This document shows positions 24,257 to 33,437 of a stretch of 64,000 nt of DNA, piece after piece. The translations under genes and the position numbers were made by a program. This stretch comes from Serratia marcescens (lineage in GTDB: Bacteria; Pseudomonadota; Gammaproteobacteria; Enterobacterales; Enterobacteriaceae): assembly GCF_006715005.1 (NCBI RefSeq), contig NZ_VFMJ01000001.1, positions 186,001 through 250,000 on the forward strand, given 5' to 3'. How positions within the stretch are numbered: the stretch's first letter is position 1; each line of letters starts with the position of its first letter. The notes beneath the pieces are model-generated. The model had not been told where the DNA came from. It was given only the letters and a program-made list of their open reading frames with translations, and did not search any database.

Positions 24257-26806
24257 ATGAATAACCCGAATTGCATTGGTTTACCAGGAGCGCGATCGGT
24301 TCTTGCCGGCCTGATATCTTGCCAAATGGCGCTGCTGAGCTCGCTCGGCACGGCTTATGCTCGCGATTATTTCAACCCGGCGCTGCTGGAAATTGATAAT
24401 CCGGCGCTGCGCGGCGCCGATCTCTCGGTGTTTGAGGAGAACAGCAGCCAGGCGCCCGGGAACTACCGGGTCGATCTTTACCTTAACGGCGAACAGATCG
24501 ACAGCCTGGACGTCGAGTTTCGGCTTATGCCGGGGACCGACAGGAAGCAAACGCTGCAGCCTTGTTTCAGCACGGAAAAATTGGCGGAGCTGGGCGTGAG
24601 GGTTGCCATGTTTCCGGCGATGGTGCCTGGGGATAGCTGCGTCAACCTGGCACAGGCCATTCCGCAGGCCTCTGCGGTATTTCTGTTTAATCAGCTGAGG
24701 CTGAATTTGAGCATCCCGCAGGCGGCACTGCGCCTGAATGCGCGCGACTACGTTTCCCCGGATAAATGGGACTCCGGCATACCGGCGCTGTTGGTCAATT
24801 ACAACTTCAGCGGTGCCAATAGCCAGATGCGCGACAGCGAACGGCAAAACAACAATAACTATTACCTCAATCTGCGGTCGGGCATCAACTGGGGTGCCTG
24901 GCGCCTGCGTAACTATTCGATCTGGAACCATTACACCGGCGGTTCTTCTTCCTGGCGTTCAATCAACACCTATCTGCAGCGCGATATCGTTGCGTTGCAA
25001 AGCCGCCTGACGCTGGGCGACAGCACAACGTCCAGCGATGTATTCGACAGCGTGCAGTTCCGCGGCGGGCAGTTGGCCTCTGAGGACGACATCCTGCCGG
25101 ATAGCATGAAAGGTTATTCGCCGGTGGTGCGCGGGATCGCGCGTACTAATGCGCAAATCGTGATCCGGCAAAACGGCTATGTGATTTATCAAAGCTATGT
25201 GCCGCCGGGGGCGTTTGAAATTACCGATCTGTACCCCACGGGCGGCAGCGGCGATCTGAATGTGAACGTGCGTGAGGCCGACGGCCAGGAGCAGCATTTT
25301 GTGGTGCCTTATGCCGTGGTGCCGGTATTGCAGCGCGAAGGGCGTCTGAAATACAGCCTGACCAGCGGGAAATACCGTTCATACGGCGGCGGTGTTGATG
25401 AACGTCCGTTTAGCCAAGCGACCGCGATCTACGGTCTGCCGTGGGGGGCCACGCTGTATGGGGGCGTGCAGGCAGCCAGTAAATATCAGTCTCTGGCGCT
25501 GGGGTGGGGGCAGAACCTGGGGGCGGTGGGCGCCTTGTCTGCCGATGTCACTCAAGCCTGGACCAAACAGGAAACCCGGCCGAAGGAACAGGGCCAATCA
25601 TGGCGACTGCGCTACGGTAAAAACTTCATTGAGACCGGCACTAACTTTAGCTTGGCCAGTTATCGCTACTCCACGCGCGGCTTTTATAACCTGCAAGAGG
25701 CGCTGGAGAGCTACGGCGGCAACAGTGCTATCTATAACGATCACAAGAAGAGCCGTGCCGAGCTGACGATGAGCCAGAGCCTGTGGGATTTGGGGGGAAC
25801 GCTGTCGCTCAGCCTGTTTAATGAAGACTACTGGAATGACAATCGCCGTTCGCAGTCGGTCAGCCTCAGCTACAACAACAGCTGGGAAGCCGTCAGTTAC
25901 GGGCTGAATTACACGTTCAGCCAGAACGGCTACGACAGTAACGGCAATCGCAGCAGTATTCGCGACCATATCGTGGCTTTCAACGTCAGCATACCGCTCA
26001 GCAAATGGTTACCGGGCAGCTACGCCACTTACAGCATGAACGCCAGCCGCAATGGCGCCACCAGCAACAACCTTGGGTTGAGCGGTACTGCCCTGCCGGG
26101 AAACAACCTGAACTACAGCATCAGTCAGGGCTATACCGGCAGAGATGTGGGGGCGAACGGCAATATTCAGGCGGACTATAAAGGCGCTCTCGCCGAGTGG
26201 AACCTGGGGTATGGCTACGATCGCCATCGCCAGCAGGTGAACTACGGCGTGCAGGGCGGTGTTCTGGTGCATCAAAACGGCGTCACGCTGTCGCAGCCGC
26301 TGGGCGACACGGTGGCGTTGGTGCAGGCGCCCGGCGCTTCAGGGGTGGATGTCCTGAACCAAACCGGGGTCAGCACCGACTGGCGCGGCTATGCGGTTGT
26401 CCCTTACCTGACGCCTTACCGGCGCAACATCGTTGGATTGGACGGTGAATCTTTCGCCGAGGATGTCGACATGACGCTGAGCAGCCAAACGGTGATCCCA
26501 ACCCGTGGCGCCGTGGTACGCGCCCGCTTCAATCCGGACGTCGGTGCCCGCGTGTTGCTGACCTTGCTGACGCGCAGCGGCGATCCGGTGCCATTCGGCG
26601 CCACCGTCAGCACGCTCAACAGCCCTTCTGACAATGCAGCCATCGTCGGCGACGGTGGCCAGGTTTATCTGGCCGGCCTGGCGGAGAGTGGGCGGTTGCA
26701 GGTGAAGTGGGGCCATGACGCGGCTCAGCAATGTCAGGCCAACTATCAATTGGCTAATCAGCCCGAGAGCGGTGGGATTCGTCTCGTTAACGGGCAGTGT
26801 TTATAA
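24257..26806 (+). CDS. Outer-membrane fimbrial usher (FimD-like)
   Basis: An 849-residue usher. After the signal peptide come the N-terminal chaperone-binding domain starting YFNPALLEIDNPALRGADLS, the 24-strand barrel with the plug motif PVVRGIARTNAQIVIRQNGY and PPGAFEITDLYPTGGSGDLN, and C-terminal domains ending in LVNGQCL. AAAAGG stands just before the ATG. It gates the pore and orders subunit assembly for the pilin, adhesin and minor pilin of this operon. Confidence 0.94.
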   Translation: MNNPNCIGLPGARSVLAGLISCQMALLSSLGTAYARDYFNPALLEIDNPALRGADLSVFEENSSQAPGNYRVDLYLNGEQIDSLDVEFRLMPGTDRKQTLQPCFSTEKLAELGVRVAMFPAMVPGDSCVNLAQAIPQASAVFLFNQLRLNLSIPQAALRLNARDYVSPDKWDSGIPALLVNYNFSGANSQMRDSERQNNNNYYLNLRSGINWGAWRLRNYSIWNHYTGGSSSWRSINTYLQRDIVALQSRLTLGDSTTSSDVFDSVQFRGGQLASEDDILPDSMKGYSPVVRGIARTNAQIVIRQNGYVIYQSYVPPGAFEITDLYPTGGSGDLNVNVREADGQEQHFVVPYAVVPVLQREGRLKYSLTSGKYRSYGGGVDERPFSQATAIYGLPWGATLYGGVQAASKYQSLALGWGQNLGAVGALSADVTQAWTKQETRPKEQGQSWRLRYGKNFIETGTNFSLASYRYSTRGFYNLQEALESYGGNSAIYNDHKKSRAELTMSQSLWDLGGTLSLSLFNEDYWNDNRRSQSVSLSYNNSWEAVSYGLNYTFSQNGYDSNGNRSSIRDHIVAFNVSIPLSKWLPGSYATYSMNASRNGATSNNLGLSGTALPGNNLNYSISQGYTGRDVGANGNIQADYKGALAEWNLGYGYDRHRQQVNYGVQGGVLVHQNGVTLSQPLGDTVALVQAPGASGVDVLNQTGVSTDWRGYAVVPYLTPYRRNIVGLDGESFAEDVDMTLSSQTVIPTRGAVVRARFNPDVGARVLLTLLTRSGDPVPFGATVSTLNSPSDNAAIVGDGGQVYLAGLAESGRLQVKWGHDAAQQCQANYQLANQPESGGIRLVNGQCL

Positions 26807-26813
26807 GGTGCAT

Positions 26814-27875
26814 ATGATGGCGACAGGAATATCGATTCAACGAGGGATCATCGTCGGTGGGCTATTGGCCTGCGCAACGTTGGGCGCACCACAGGTACAG
26901 GCGGCTTTCGGGCAGTGTGTCCCTATTTCGGGGACCCACGGGTTTTCATTCCTTTTTTCCCCGGTCTTAACTGACCCGTCGCAAAACGTGGTGGGGCGGA
27001 TTATTAAGAATGCTGATGGCGGTAACTGGAATTTGCCCGGTTCTTATCGGGTGAAGTGCGAATGTCAGACGCGTACGGCGTCTTATGTCACCGCCAAAAT
27101 GCTGCTGAGTGAGCCGGTATTCAGCAGCGGGGGATTAACGTATTACGCGTTGAATGAATACCTGGGCGTTGCCAGCGAGGTTTTCGTGGCGGGATATCGC
27201 AATGAGTTTATTGCCGCGCCGTTCACCAATGAGTCTAATTTTAAGACCGATATGGATGGTGATGATGAATCCTGTGCCAGCACGCCCTACAACAGCGGCG
27301 CTCGCGGGCGAATTCATCTGTATTTCCGCCGCCCTTTCGTTGGCGTGACCACCATCCCCAGCACCCGCCTGGTAGACACCTACGTCTCCGTGGCGAGTGG
27401 TGTGAAAAGCGATGTGCCGGTCTCCACGATATCAATGAGCGGCACCGTTACTGTGCCGCAGAGTTGTGAAATCAGCCCGCAAACGGTCACGGTCGATTTT
27501 GGCGACATCTTGACCTCGAATATCCAAACCAAGGGCGCGATGCCGCCCCGTTTTACTCCAGAAGAGAGAACGCTGACGCTGGCCTGTCGCAATATTTCCG
27601 CCGGCGTCAAGGTCAGTCTGTCATTCCGCGGCGAGGCTGACGGCAGCATGCCAGAGGCGCTGAAGACCAGCAATCGCGACATTGGCGTGATGATTAAGGA
27701 TATGCAGGGCAATGTGATTCGGCCTCAGAGCGGGCGCTTGCCAATCGATAACTTCCAATATCCCAACCAAAGTGGCAGTTCACGGATCAGCATCTATCCG
27801 ATCAACACCACTGGGCAAGCTCCTTCAGTGGGGCAGTTCAATGCAACGGCGACCATTCAGGCCGAAATCCAATAA
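26814..27875 (+). CDS. Fimbrial tip adhesin
   Basis: A 353-residue two-domain subunit. The signal peptide ends VQA, then AFGQCVPISGTHGFSFLF opens a Cys-rich lectin-like half (about 25-215) with CECQ and ESCAS. The second half (from about 225) is a pilin domain: GTVTVPQSCEISPQTVTVDF, then LACRNISAGVKVSL. It sits in the adhesin position after the usher and is about twice pilin length. Its receptor is unknown. TAAGGTG precedes the ATG pair at 26814/26817; the longer frame from 26715 lies inside the usher gene. Confidence 0.85.
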   Translation: MMATGISIQRGIIVGGLLACATLGAPQVQAAFGQCVPISGTHGFSFLFSPVLTDPSQNVVGRIIKNADGGNWNLPGSYRVKCECQTRTASYVTAKMLLSEPVFSSGGLTYYALNEYLGVASEVFVAGYRNEFIAAPFTNESNFKTDMDGDDESCASTPYNSGARGRIHLYFRRPFVGVTTIPSTRLVDTYVSVASGVKSDVPVSTISMSGTVTVPQSCEISPQTVTVDFGDILTSNIQTKGAMPPRFTPEERTLTLACRNISAGVKVSLSFRGEADGSMPEALKTSNRDIGVMIKDMQGNVIRPQSGRLPIDNFQYPNQSGSSRISIYPINTTGQAPSVGQFNATATIQAEIQ

Positions 27876-27935
27876 ACGGATATTTCAACGGCAGCGGGCT
27901 GACGGGCCCCTGCGTTTTACGAGAAGGAACAGACG

Positions 27936-28463
27936 ATGGTGAAAATGTTTAATCGTTTTGGCTGCAACCTGGCGCTGGCCAGCATGTTGCTTTTGACGAT
28001 CCCGGCGGCGCATGCGGTATCTAAAATAGTGATTACCGGCAATATCAAAGCCGCGCCCTGTGAAATCGACGGTGCGAACGGCACGGTTTCGGTCAATCTG
28101 GGGGATGACATTTCCGCCGCTGTTCTGGCGACCTCCGGGGCCTTTAGCCCTTGGGTGGAGTTCCCTTTGACGCTAAAAAATTGCCCGAGCACCACCACCT
28201 CTGTCGTCGCGACCTTCAGCGGGACGGCCGCTGAGGAAAGCACCAGCTTATACAAAAGCACCGGCAGCTCTCGTCGGGTACAAATTGAATTGCAAAACAA
28301 CCAGGGGGCAAACCTGGGTAATGGCAAGAACATGACCCAATCAGTTAATCAGGCGACGCATGAAGCCAAATTCAATTTGCGGGCGCGGGCATACAGCACC
28401 AATGGCGGTTCTACACCTGGCTCGATAGAGGGTGTCCTGCAGGTCACTTTTGTCTATCAGTAG
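27936..28463 (+). CDS. Minor fimbrial subunit
   Basis: A 175-residue pilin with a signal peptide ending AHA. It shows KIVITGNIKAAPCEIDGANG, FPLTLKNCPSTTTSVVATFS and a C-terminal VLQVTFVYQ with penultimate Tyr. It is closer to FimF/FimG linkers than to the shaft pilin and probably joins the adhesin to the shaft or ends assembly. It is the last structural gene before the two regulators. Confidence 0.88.
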   Translation: MVKMFNRFGCNLALASMLLLTIPAAHAVSKIVITGNIKAAPCEIDGANGTVSVNLGDDISAAVLATSGAFSPWVEFPLTLKNCPSTTTSVVATFSGTAAEESTSLYKSTGSSRRVQIELQNNQGANLGNGKNMTQSVNQATHEAKFNLRARAYSTNGGSTPGSIEGVLQVTFVYQ

Positions 28464-28514
28464 ACAAAAAGACCGTCTTCAATGGAATGCTAACGACAGA
28501 TTTAAGGTGATGAT

Positions 28515-29210
28515 ATGAATAGTAATTATCCCTCTGAAACGACCTTGGCGGCCGGTAATGCAACGACGGGGGCTGTAGCCATCATGGAGCCCTGTCTCAT
28601 CACGGCGTTGGGGATGAGAAATCGCTTGATTGAGTCCTGCGGCCTGCAGCCCGACAACGTTCGGCAGGTGACCAACCTGGTGGCGTTGAGAACCTTATTC
28701 ACTCAGCATGCGCATCGCTTATTGGTAATGGAGCTGTGCGGTAAATCAGAATCGGTATTGGACGGTTTCCGGTTGATCGCTGAAGTGCGCGAAAGCTCAC
28801 CGGACACTGCGATAGTCATTTGCACGGCACTGGATGAACCGAAGCTGCTACGGCAACTGATCGCCTCCGGCATCAGCGGCCTGATGTTGAAGCAGGAACC
28901 GGCTATTGCGTTGACTCACTGCGTCCAACAGGTTTTGACGGGCTGCAGCAGTTTCAGCCATCGAGTGCGTCAACGTCAGTTGCATGAAGCGACGGCCGAC
29001 AAGCCTCTGACGGCGAAGGAGTTGGATGTGTTGACCCAGCTGTTTTCCGGTAAAAGCGTAACCAACGTGGCGTTAACGATGTGCCGTGATATACGCACCG
29101 TCAGCACCCATAAACGCAATGCGATGTTGAAGTTGGGATTTCACAGCGATGGGGAATTGTACCTTCAGGGGAAATGGATGGCTGCGCAAGGTTCATCCTT
29201 TGTTCGCTAG
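28515..29210 (+). CDS. LuxR-type regulator with pseudo-receiver domain 1
   Basis: A 231-residue RcsB/FimZ-like regulator. The C-terminal helix-turn-helix reads LTAKELDVLTQLFSGKSVTN then IRTVSTHKRNAMLKLGFHSD. The N-terminal receiver-like domain has IMEPCLITALGMRNRLIE where RcsB has its acidic pair, and E73 (LLVMELCG) at the phospho-Asp position. Loss of Asp suggests it does not rely on phosphotransfer and may be fixed in an active-like state. It follows the minor pilin by about 50 bases with an AAGGTGATGAT ribosome site, so it may be cotranscribed and feed back on fimbrial expression. Confidence 0.8.
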   Translation: MNSNYPSETTLAAGNATTGAVAIMEPCLITALGMRNRLIESCGLQPDNVRQVTNLVALRTLFTQHAHRLLVMELCGKSESVLDGFRLIAEVRESSPDTAIVICTALDEPKLLRQLIASGISGLMLKQEPAIALTHCVQQVLTGCSSFSHRVRQRQLHEATADKPLTAKELDVLTQLFSGKSVTNVALTMCRDIRTVSTHKRNAMLKLGFHSDGELYLQGKWMAAQGSSFVR

Positions 29211-29255
29211 GCATGCGCGAACGCCCTCTCGGGTAAGCAAGCATAGGAGCAGATT

Positions 29256-29939
29256 ATGCATTTATGGCGTCAGCAACCGCTGAACATAGCGTTAATGGAC
29301 AGATGTCCATTAACGTTGGAAGGGTTGGCGAGTTTTTTAAAAACGCTGCCAACCCAGGCAAAAGTCGTCGTAAAGGAAACCAGCGTCCGCGCGGTGGCGG
29401 ATAGCGTGGTCTATCAGCAGGCCGACGTGCTGATTACCGAGATGGACGGTGAAGATGAGACGGTGGCTCAAGGCAGAGAAACGTTGCTTGCCCTGAGCGC
29501 GCAACAGCCCGAATTGCGGGTAATTGTCTATACCCGTTGCCAGAATGCAGAAGAGTTGGGGCACTTATTGAACCAGCACAATGTCAGCATCGTTGCCAGA
29601 GATGACGTTTTACCGCTGGTGGCGGAGTTTTTTAATCGCGTGTTGCTGGGGGAACGTGTGTTGAGCCCGAAGATTGGGGGGGTTCTGGCACCTTCCGTTA
29701 GTGGTGAGACGGCTACCACGCGAAAATTGACCCGCTGTGAGAGCGACGTTTTGGCTTTTTTGTTTAACGGTATGAGCCTGCGGCAAATCGCCGAGTTGCA
29801 ACGTCGCAGCATCAAGACGATCAGCGCGCATAAATGCAGCGCCATGCGTAAACTGCAGGTGAAGAATGACAGCGAATTGTTTTCTTTGCACGGCAATATT
29901 ACGCGGCAATTGGGGGGGAAATGGTCAAAGGGTACCTAG
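29256..29939 (+). CDS. LuxR-type regulator with pseudo-receiver domain 2
   Basis: A 227-residue paralogue-like partner of the preceding gene. The receiver-like half reads LNIALMDRCPLTLEGLASFL, with E62 in DVLITEMDGED where RcsB has the phospho-accepting Asp (LITDLSMPG). The helix-turn-helix is LTRCESDVLAFLFNGMSLRQ, then IKTISAHKCSAMRKLQVKND. AGGAG lies 7 bases before the ATG. The pair may act as a heterodimer (inference). Confidence 0.8.
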   Translation: MHLWRQQPLNIALMDRCPLTLEGLASFLKTLPTQAKVVVKETSVRAVADSVVYQQADVLITEMDGEDETVAQGRETLLALSAQQPELRVIVYTRCQNAEELGHLLNQHNVSIVARDDVLPLVAEFFNRVLLGERVLSPKIGGVLAPSVSGETATTRKLTRCESDVLAFLFNGMSLRQIAELQRRSIKTISAHKCSAMRKLQVKNDSELFSLHGNITRQLGGKWSKGT

Positions 29940-30171
29940 CTTTAATGAAACGGTATGGCGTTATGTTTTATCGGCAGGTTTACCGCTAGCTTAACCAGTG
30001 CGGCGTGCGCCACGGGCGCTGAGGCATGAAAAGCAGCTCGGCGTTGAAAGTCGTGCTGGAGTTGGCCGTTGATGACGTGCCGGGCTGCATCTTCCCATCT
30101 GAGTTTTTTACCGTACTCGATGCGCTGTTTAACAGAGGACGAGATCCCGCGTAGTTATTCTCATTGTGAGA
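29940..30171. other. Short intergenic region between regulator 2 and distal recombinase
   Basis: It contains a 42-codon frame (30026-30154, plus strand) starting MKSSSALKVVLELAVDD, without a good ribosome site. All frames here are unusually open and none is recognised; a decayed gene remnant is possible. Not called as a gene. Confidence 0.35.
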
Positions 30172-30723
30172 TTAAATGCTGATTGCGCGGAATCGTTCTA
30201 CGTTGGTCGCGGTGTAGATCACCGTATTCTGGATATTTTTGTGTCCTAAATAATCTTGAATCAAACGCGTATCGATTCCCTTATCCGCAAGGGCGTAGCC
30301 GCAGGAGTGCCGCAACATGTGAGGATGGACCTGAACGCTAATACCGGCCATTTCGCCATACATTCTCATTAATCGATACAGCTGCTGACGTGATATTTTT
30401 CCGCCGTGGCGCGACAGGAATAGCCATGGCGCTTCTGCGTCAGAATAGCTCGCCCGCTGGGCCAGCCAATTTAACAACGCCAGTCTTTCTCGCGGTTGGA
30501 TCGGATGCTGAACGGAAAACCCGTTTTTCAGGCGGGATATATGAATCCGATTGGAGGTCAGATCAATATCCTCAAGGCGTAAAGCACGCAGTTCGCTAAC
30601 CCGTAAACCGTGAATAAAGCACATTAATAGTAGGCAACGATCTCGAATGCTATTTTTCCCCTCATGCACGGCAGCAATCAGTTGCTCAATTTCAACCTGA
30701 CTGAGAAACTTCCTTTTTTTCAT
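30172..30723 (-). CDS. FimB/FimE-type tyrosine recombinase, distal copy
   Basis: A 183-residue recombinase similar to the one at 21.8 kb. Catalytic contexts are FIHGLRVSELRAL, HPHMLRHSCGYALA, IQDYLGHKNIQNT and VIYTATNVERF; RLKNGFSVQHPI is also shared. In E. coli fimB and fimE are adjacent and upstream of the switch; here the second gene is at the far end, reversed. It probably acts on the same inverted repeats with a different direction preference (inference). Confidence 0.9.
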   Translation of the reverse strand: MKKRKFLSQVEIEQLIAAVHEGKNSIRDRCLLLMCFIHGLRVSELRALRLEDIDLTSNRIHISRLKNGFSVQHPIQPRERLALLNWLAQRASYSDAEAPWLFLSRHGGKISRQQLYRLMRMYGEMAGISVQVHPHMLRHSCGYALADKGIDTRLIQDYLGHKNIQNTVIYTATNVERFRAISI

Positions 30724-31098
30724 TTTTCTTTCCTGCGTCTTTGATGTTGGCGATTTCTATCATGAAGTTTTATTAAAGCATTGGAGCATAATGGGCGGCA
30801 AAGGAAATAAGTAATTTCATTTGTGAATAGATGGATTTTTTCTCTTTTCTCTTTTTTCATTTTTAAAGTGAATGCATTTTTTATTTTATATGGTTATTTA
30901 ATTTGTTTCGTTGGGTTATTTAATTAGCGAATATTTAGCGTCCTGTAAGAACCCTGTGGAGAGTTTGTATCCGTCAGGCAGCCATGAGATACCGTCTCTC
31001 TCAGGGCGGTGCTTGATAAACTGTGATGAGAATTCGTCTTGATCTCATTCTCACGCCGCTTACAATGCCTGCCAGATCGCGACTTCAGAGGTTTTTTC
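30724..31098. other. AT-rich region between the recombinase and yojI
   Basis: 375 bases, with C/T-rich tracts near 30835-30870. It holds two identical 12-base direct repeats GGTTATTTAATT (30892-30903 and 30914-30925) spaced 22 bases, two turns of helix. No gene seen. Confidence 0.5.
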
Positions 31099-32751
31099 AT
31101 GGAACTGCTACGGGTGGTTTATCACCAGTACCGTTGGCCATTTCTGGCTGTCATGGCGCTGACCATGGCCAGCGCCGGTTTAGGCATCGGTATCATTGCA
31201 TTTATCAATCAATACCTGATGGAGGCCGGCGGCGATGCATTGGCCGTGCTGCCAATGTTTCTCGCCCTGCTGGCATTGCTGATGGCGGTCACGCTGGGCT
31301 CGCAATTGGCGTTGACGACATTGGGCCATTACTTCGTCTATCGCCTGCGTGGGCAGTTGGTGAAACGCATCCTGGATACCGATATTGAACGTCTCGAGCA
31401 GGTAGGCAGCGCCTCATTGCTGGCGAGCCTGTCCAGCGATATCCGCAATATCACCGTCGCCTTCGTTCGCTTGCCTGAACTGGTACAAGGGGTGATTTTG
31501 ACCCTGGGGGCGGCAGCCTATCTGGGGTGGCTATCGCCGAAAATGCTGGCGGTGACGGCGGTCTGGGTGGCGGTGACCGTCGTGGGCAGTGGCTGCCTGG
31601 TGTCACGGGTTTATCGTCATATGGCCAGTTTGCGCGAATCGGAAGAGCGTCTCTATCACCGTTATGAGTCGGTAATTGACGGTCGTAAGGAACTGATGTT
31701 GAACCGCAAGCGGGCGCAGGCGCTGTACGAACAAACCTATCAGCCCGATGCGCAAGCTTATCGCTACCATATCATTCGCGCCGATACCTTCCATTTGAGT
31801 GCGCTCAACTGGTCAAATATCATGATGTTAGGCGCGATTGGGCTGGTGTTCTTTATGGCTAACAGTCTGGGATGGGCGGACTCGGTGGTGGCCGCCACCT
31901 ATTCACTGACGCTGCTGTTCTTACGCACGCCATTACTGCAGGCGGTTGGGGCGTTTCCGACGCTGGTTAGCGCCGAAGTGGCCTTTAACAAGCTGAAGAC
32001 GCTGCGCCTGGCCGAGTATCAAGCGGCGTTTCCTGCCGCCGTCGCCCGTTCCTGGCAGACGCTGGAGCTTCGCGACGTGGTTTTTCACTATGCGGATACG
32101 GAACAGCAACCCGGTTTTGCCGTCGGGCCGCTCAATCTGACGCTGCGGCGTGGTGAGTTGGTCTTTCTGATCGGCGGCAACGGCAGTGGCAAGTCAACGC
32201 TGGCGATGTTGTTGACCGGGTTGTACCAACCGGTGAGCGGTCACATCGTTCTGGATGGCGTCGCACAAACCGCGGCGGATATGCCGGACTACCGTCGGCT
32301 GTTTTCGGCGATTTTTACCGATTTTCATCAGTTCGATCGCTTGCAAGGGCCGGAAGGCGGTGAACCTGATGCGGAATTGGTCGCCGGCTGGCTCGAACGG
32401 TTGAATATGAAAAGCAAACTGCAGTTCGACGGCACCAGGGTGACTAACCCGCAGCTGTCGCAAGGGCAGCGTAAACGCCTGGCTCTGCTGTTGGCGGTGG
32501 CAGAGCAGCGCGATATCCTGCTGTTGGATGAATGGGCCGCAGATCAGGATCCGCAATTCCGGCGGATTTTCTATCGCGAGCTGTTGCCTGAATTGCGCGC
32601 GCTGGGCAAAACGGTGTTTGCGATCAGCCATGACGATCACTATTTCGAACATGCCGATCGGCTGCTTGAGATGCGCTCAGGCCATTTACGCGAGTTGACC
32701 GGCATTGAGCGTGAACACGCCAGCCGGGATTCCGTCAGCAGAATCGGTTAA
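31099..32751 (+). CDS. yojI: ABC exporter YojI (cyclic-peptide exporter family)
   Basis: A 550-residue fused membrane-ATPase exporter that follows E. coli YojI almost segment for segment. Examples are [60 protein letters not shown] and RKLFSA/F-type Q-loop [17 protein letters not shown]. Walker A is [13 protein letters not shown], the signature [14 protein letters not shown], Walker [13 protein letters not shown]. In E. coli it exports microcin J25 with TolC. The start [10 protein letters not shown] at 31099 matches YojI; the frame from 31039 is longer than the family. Confidence 0.92.
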   Translation: MELLRVVYHQYRWPFLAVMALTMASAGLGIGIIAFINQYLMEAGGDALAVLPMFLALLALLMAVTLGSQLALTTLGHYFVYRLRGQLVKRILDTDIERLEQVGSASLLASLSSDIRNITVAFVRLPELVQGVILTLGAAAYLGWLSPKMLAVTAVWVAVTVVGSGCLVSRVYRHMASLRESEERLYHRYESVIDGRKELMLNRKRAQALYEQTYQPDAQAYRYHIIRADTFHLSALNWSNIMMLGAIGLVFFMANSLGWADSVVAATYSLTLLFLRTPLLQAVGAFPTLVSAEVAFNKLKTLRLAEYQAAFPAAVARSWQTLELRDVVFHYADTEQQPGFAVGPLNLTLRRGELVFLIGGNGSGKSTLAMLLTGLYQPVSGHIVLDGVAQTAADMPDYRRLFSAIFTDFHQFDRLQGPEGGEPDAELVAGWLERLNMKSKLQFDGTRVTNPQLSQGQRKRLALLLAVAEQRDILLLDEWAADQDPQFRRIFYRELLPELRALGKTVFAISHDDHYFEHADRLLEMRSGHLRELTGIEREHASRDSVSRIG

Positions 32752-32757
32752 CTCACG

Positions 32758-32786
32758 CCGGCCCGGGCGAAACCAAAACGGGCCGG
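32758..32786 (+). terminator. Hairpin after yojI
   Basis: Perfect 8-base arms CCGGCCCG (32758-32765) and CGGGCCGG (32779-32786) just after the stop. No T-run follows, so termination strength is uncertain. Confidence 0.5.
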
Positions 32787-33140
32787 TGCTCCTCCGCAGG
32801 ATTTCAGTACGTCGCTTCATTTTCTCTCCTCCCTTCAGCGCGGTCTGTTGCCGATTTGCCTTATGACCAGTCAAATAATTGACTGTTGAATTATTTACCA
32901 GTGGTTTAATTTTGACCATGCAAGGTGTGGCACACTGCACATTCGTTCGCCTATCAATACACGTTGTCGGCTGCCGATAACAAGGGTATCCACGGTACCG
33001 TCCTTACTGAGGCCGCAGTGCAGGTCTATGGGTAGCAGCAGTTTTTTAAAATGCCATAGGAAAAAACGACTTTATCGATCGTTAAAATAGATCGATAATC
33101 TCAATTTGAATGGTTTAATCTATTGGTTGAGGGCGCTGTG
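32787..33140. other. Intergenic region before the ymiA-like gene
   Basis: About 350 bases. A minus-strand 44-codon frame (32686-32820) has a strong GGGAGGAG ribosome-like site, but it overlaps the yojI end and the hairpin, so it is left uncalled. The inverted repeat at 33072-33098 is listed separately. Confidence 0.4.
33072..33098. promoter_or_regulatory. Inverted repeat upstream of the ymiA-like gene
   Basis: Arms TTATCGATC (33072-33080) and GATCGATAA (33090-33098) with a 9-base spacer. It is a candidate operator about 45 bases before the small membrane protein. Confidence 0.45.
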
Positions 33141-33251
33141 GTGAGCAAGGATGGATCAAATATCAAACGTAAAGCATGGCTGTGCGTATTTATCGGGAGT
33201 GGGCTGTTCTGGCTACTCATCGCCGCCGTGATTTATTGGTTACTGAATTAA
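33141..33251 (+). CDS. ymiA: YmiA-like small membrane protein
   Basis: A 36-residue protein from a GTG start with GAGGG 7 bases upstream. After a short basic segment (SNIKRKAW) comes one membrane helix, LCVFIGSGLFWLLIAAVIYW. The RKAWL.VF.GS.LFW core matches what I recall of E. coli YmiA. It is followed after 24 bases by another tiny gene, as ymiA is by yciX in E. coli. Function unknown. Short length keeps confidence moderate. Confidence 0.6.
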   Translation: MSKDGSNIKRKAWLCVFIGSGLFWLLIAAVIYWLLN

Positions 33252-33275
33252 GTAGGTTAAGCAGGAAGGCGACTT

Positions 33276-33437
33276 GTGAACAAAAAGCAGGCTAAAAACC
33301 GTGAGGGCGCACAGCGTCGTGCGCAGTCCAAAATTCCGCCTTCGTGGGTGTTGAGCGATGAGCAACGCGCCTTTATTGAAGACTTGTGGCAGGATAGCGC
33401 GCCTGAGCCGGTGCGGCCCATCGCCCAACGGCGCTAG
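33276..33437 (+). CDS. Small basic protein, possibly YciX-like
   Basis: A 53-residue frame from GTG with GCAGGAAGG 6 bases upstream. It has a basic N-terminal half (KKQAKNREGAQRRAQSK) and a C-terminal motif PPSWVLSDEQRAFIEDLW. The strong ribosome site and coupling to the ymiA-like gene support it. Position suggests yciX, but I cannot confirm the sequence match. Its last 4 bases overlap the end of the convergent MFS gene. Confidence 0.5.
   Translation: MNKKQAKNREGAQRRAQSKIPPSWVLSDEQRAFIEDLWQDSAPEPVRPIAQRR

Noticed and set aside
32686-32820. 44-codon minus-strand frame with strong ribosome-like site
   Set aside because: Overlaps the yojI 3' end and its hairpin; no homologue recognised, so not called despite the GGGAGGAG.
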